Part shown: positions 63,759 to 64,000 of the stretch, one piece after another
How the letters are laid out: the number at the start of each line of letters is the position of its first letter
Numbering within the stretch: position 1 is the stretch's first letter
Source of the DNA: Taxillus chinensis
Lineage: Eukaryota; Streptophyta; Magnoliopsida; Santalales; Loranthaceae
Direction: 5' to 3'
Assembly (NCBI GenBank): GCA_023512835.1
Contig: CM042092.1
Location: 43,480,258 to 43,544,257, forward strand
Length of the DNA stretch: 64,000 bases
Translations under genes and position numbers: made by a program
The notes under the pieces: generated by a model
What the model was told of the DNA's origin: nothing
The model's input: the letters and a program-made list of their open reading frames with translations, nothing else
Databases searched by the model: none

Positions 63759-64000
63759 TGTCATGCATCGGATTTCCGACCCAAAGAAACCGGTTAGCTA
63801 ATCCACATGCCTGCACCCGAAGGAACAAGGGGTTGGTGAGAACACCGAGAAAGGGACCTTAGCACGGGTGCCGTCCCTAAACCATATCACACATATACTA
63901 AAATCTCATTTCAAACCACAAGACAAACACACATACATACATGTTCTTTCCCCCACGGGGTTACCACATAGTTTTTTTTTTACAATACAACAAAATAAAC
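63759..64000 (-). repeat. Ty3-K 5' LTR, partial
   Basis: Plus-strand reading TGTCATGCATCGG, aligned with TGTCACGCCCCGG of the 3' LTR, and nearly identical beyond (for example GCACGGGTGCCGTCCC). It runs off the window. Confidence 0.9.

Larger units (their letters stand above)
55976..64000 (-). mobile_element. Ty3-K: Tekay-type retrotransposon, nearly complete, cut by window end
   Basis: Minus strand: 3' LTR (55976-58107), polypurine tract, pol, gag, leader, primer site and the first 242 bases (in this orientation) of the 5' LTR. The left flank is TGTAA (55971-55975), the predicted target duplication. It shows the longest uninterrupted pol stretch among the Ty3 elements here, and many of its lesions are base substitutions to stop codons. 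Confidence 0.93.

Noticed and set aside
1..64000. Search for tRNA, rRNA or organellar sequence.
   Set aside because: Nothing beyond the short primer-site matches to initiator-methionine tRNA was seen.

Overview
The window is plant nuclear DNA made almost entirely of nested LTR retrotransposons. I recognise no intact host gene, RNA gene or CRISPR array. The plant assignment rests on chromodomain-bearing Ty3/gypsy elements of the Tekay (Del) type, on 13-kb Ty1/copia elements of the Sirevirus (Maximus) type, and on initiator-methionine tRNA primer sites (TGGTATC-A/G-GAGC-like) beside the LTRs. The species cannot be told from the sequence. Elements are named here with letters: Ty3-A, B, C, D, F, H, K; solo LTR L; Ty1-E, G, J.

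Layout. Positions 1-15639 are the right side of a four-deep nest. Ty3-A (right half, 1-3468) sits in the integrase gene of Ty3-B (3469-6212). B sits in the RNase H gene of Ty3-C (6213-10306). C sits in the gag gene of minus-strand Ty3-D (10307-15639). The 5' LTR of D is itself split by solo LTR L (14052-15561, target duplication TCAAA). After 250 bases without a feature comes a truncated minus-strand Sirevirus, Ty1-E (15888-16980 and 26079-27490). It is split inside its integrase by the complete Ty3-F (16981-26078, target duplication ACCCA). The complete minus-strand Ty3-H (28228-37650, target duplication TGTAA) lies in unclassified non-coding DNA (27491-28227 and 37651-39226). Next is the complete 13-kb minus-strand Sirevirus Ty1-G (39227-52231, target duplication AGCGT), which carries an extra ORF region between pol and the 3' LTR. 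It abuts the gag and 5' LTR of a related element, Ty1-J (52232-55014). After an inverted copia LTR tip and about 0.9 kb of unclassified or LTR-derived DNA, minus-strand Ty3-K (55976 to beyond 64000) fills the rest.

How the parts work together. Each Ty3 element has the order LTR, tRNA primer site, gag (with CCHC zinc knuckles where that part is visible), protease, reverse transcriptase, RNase H, integrase, chromodomain, polypurine tract, LTR. Each Sirevirus has gag, protease, integrase, reverse transcriptase, RNase H, then a further ORF. All coding regions carry frameshifts or stops, so none of the copies here looks able to supply its own proteins. Several LTRs keep promoter features, so transcription is still conceivable.

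The most interesting signals are non-coding and recur across elements. (1) A donor and acceptor pair defines a possible 0.7-1.5 kb intron inside the LTR of every Tekay-type LTR examined. (2) Paired hairpins in the U3 region change sequence between subfamilies while keeping their pairing. (3) A covarying hairpin with a poly-C loop lies at the primer-site end of the Sirevirus LTRs. (4) The pol-end/polypurine-tract module is duplicated in six Ty3 elements.
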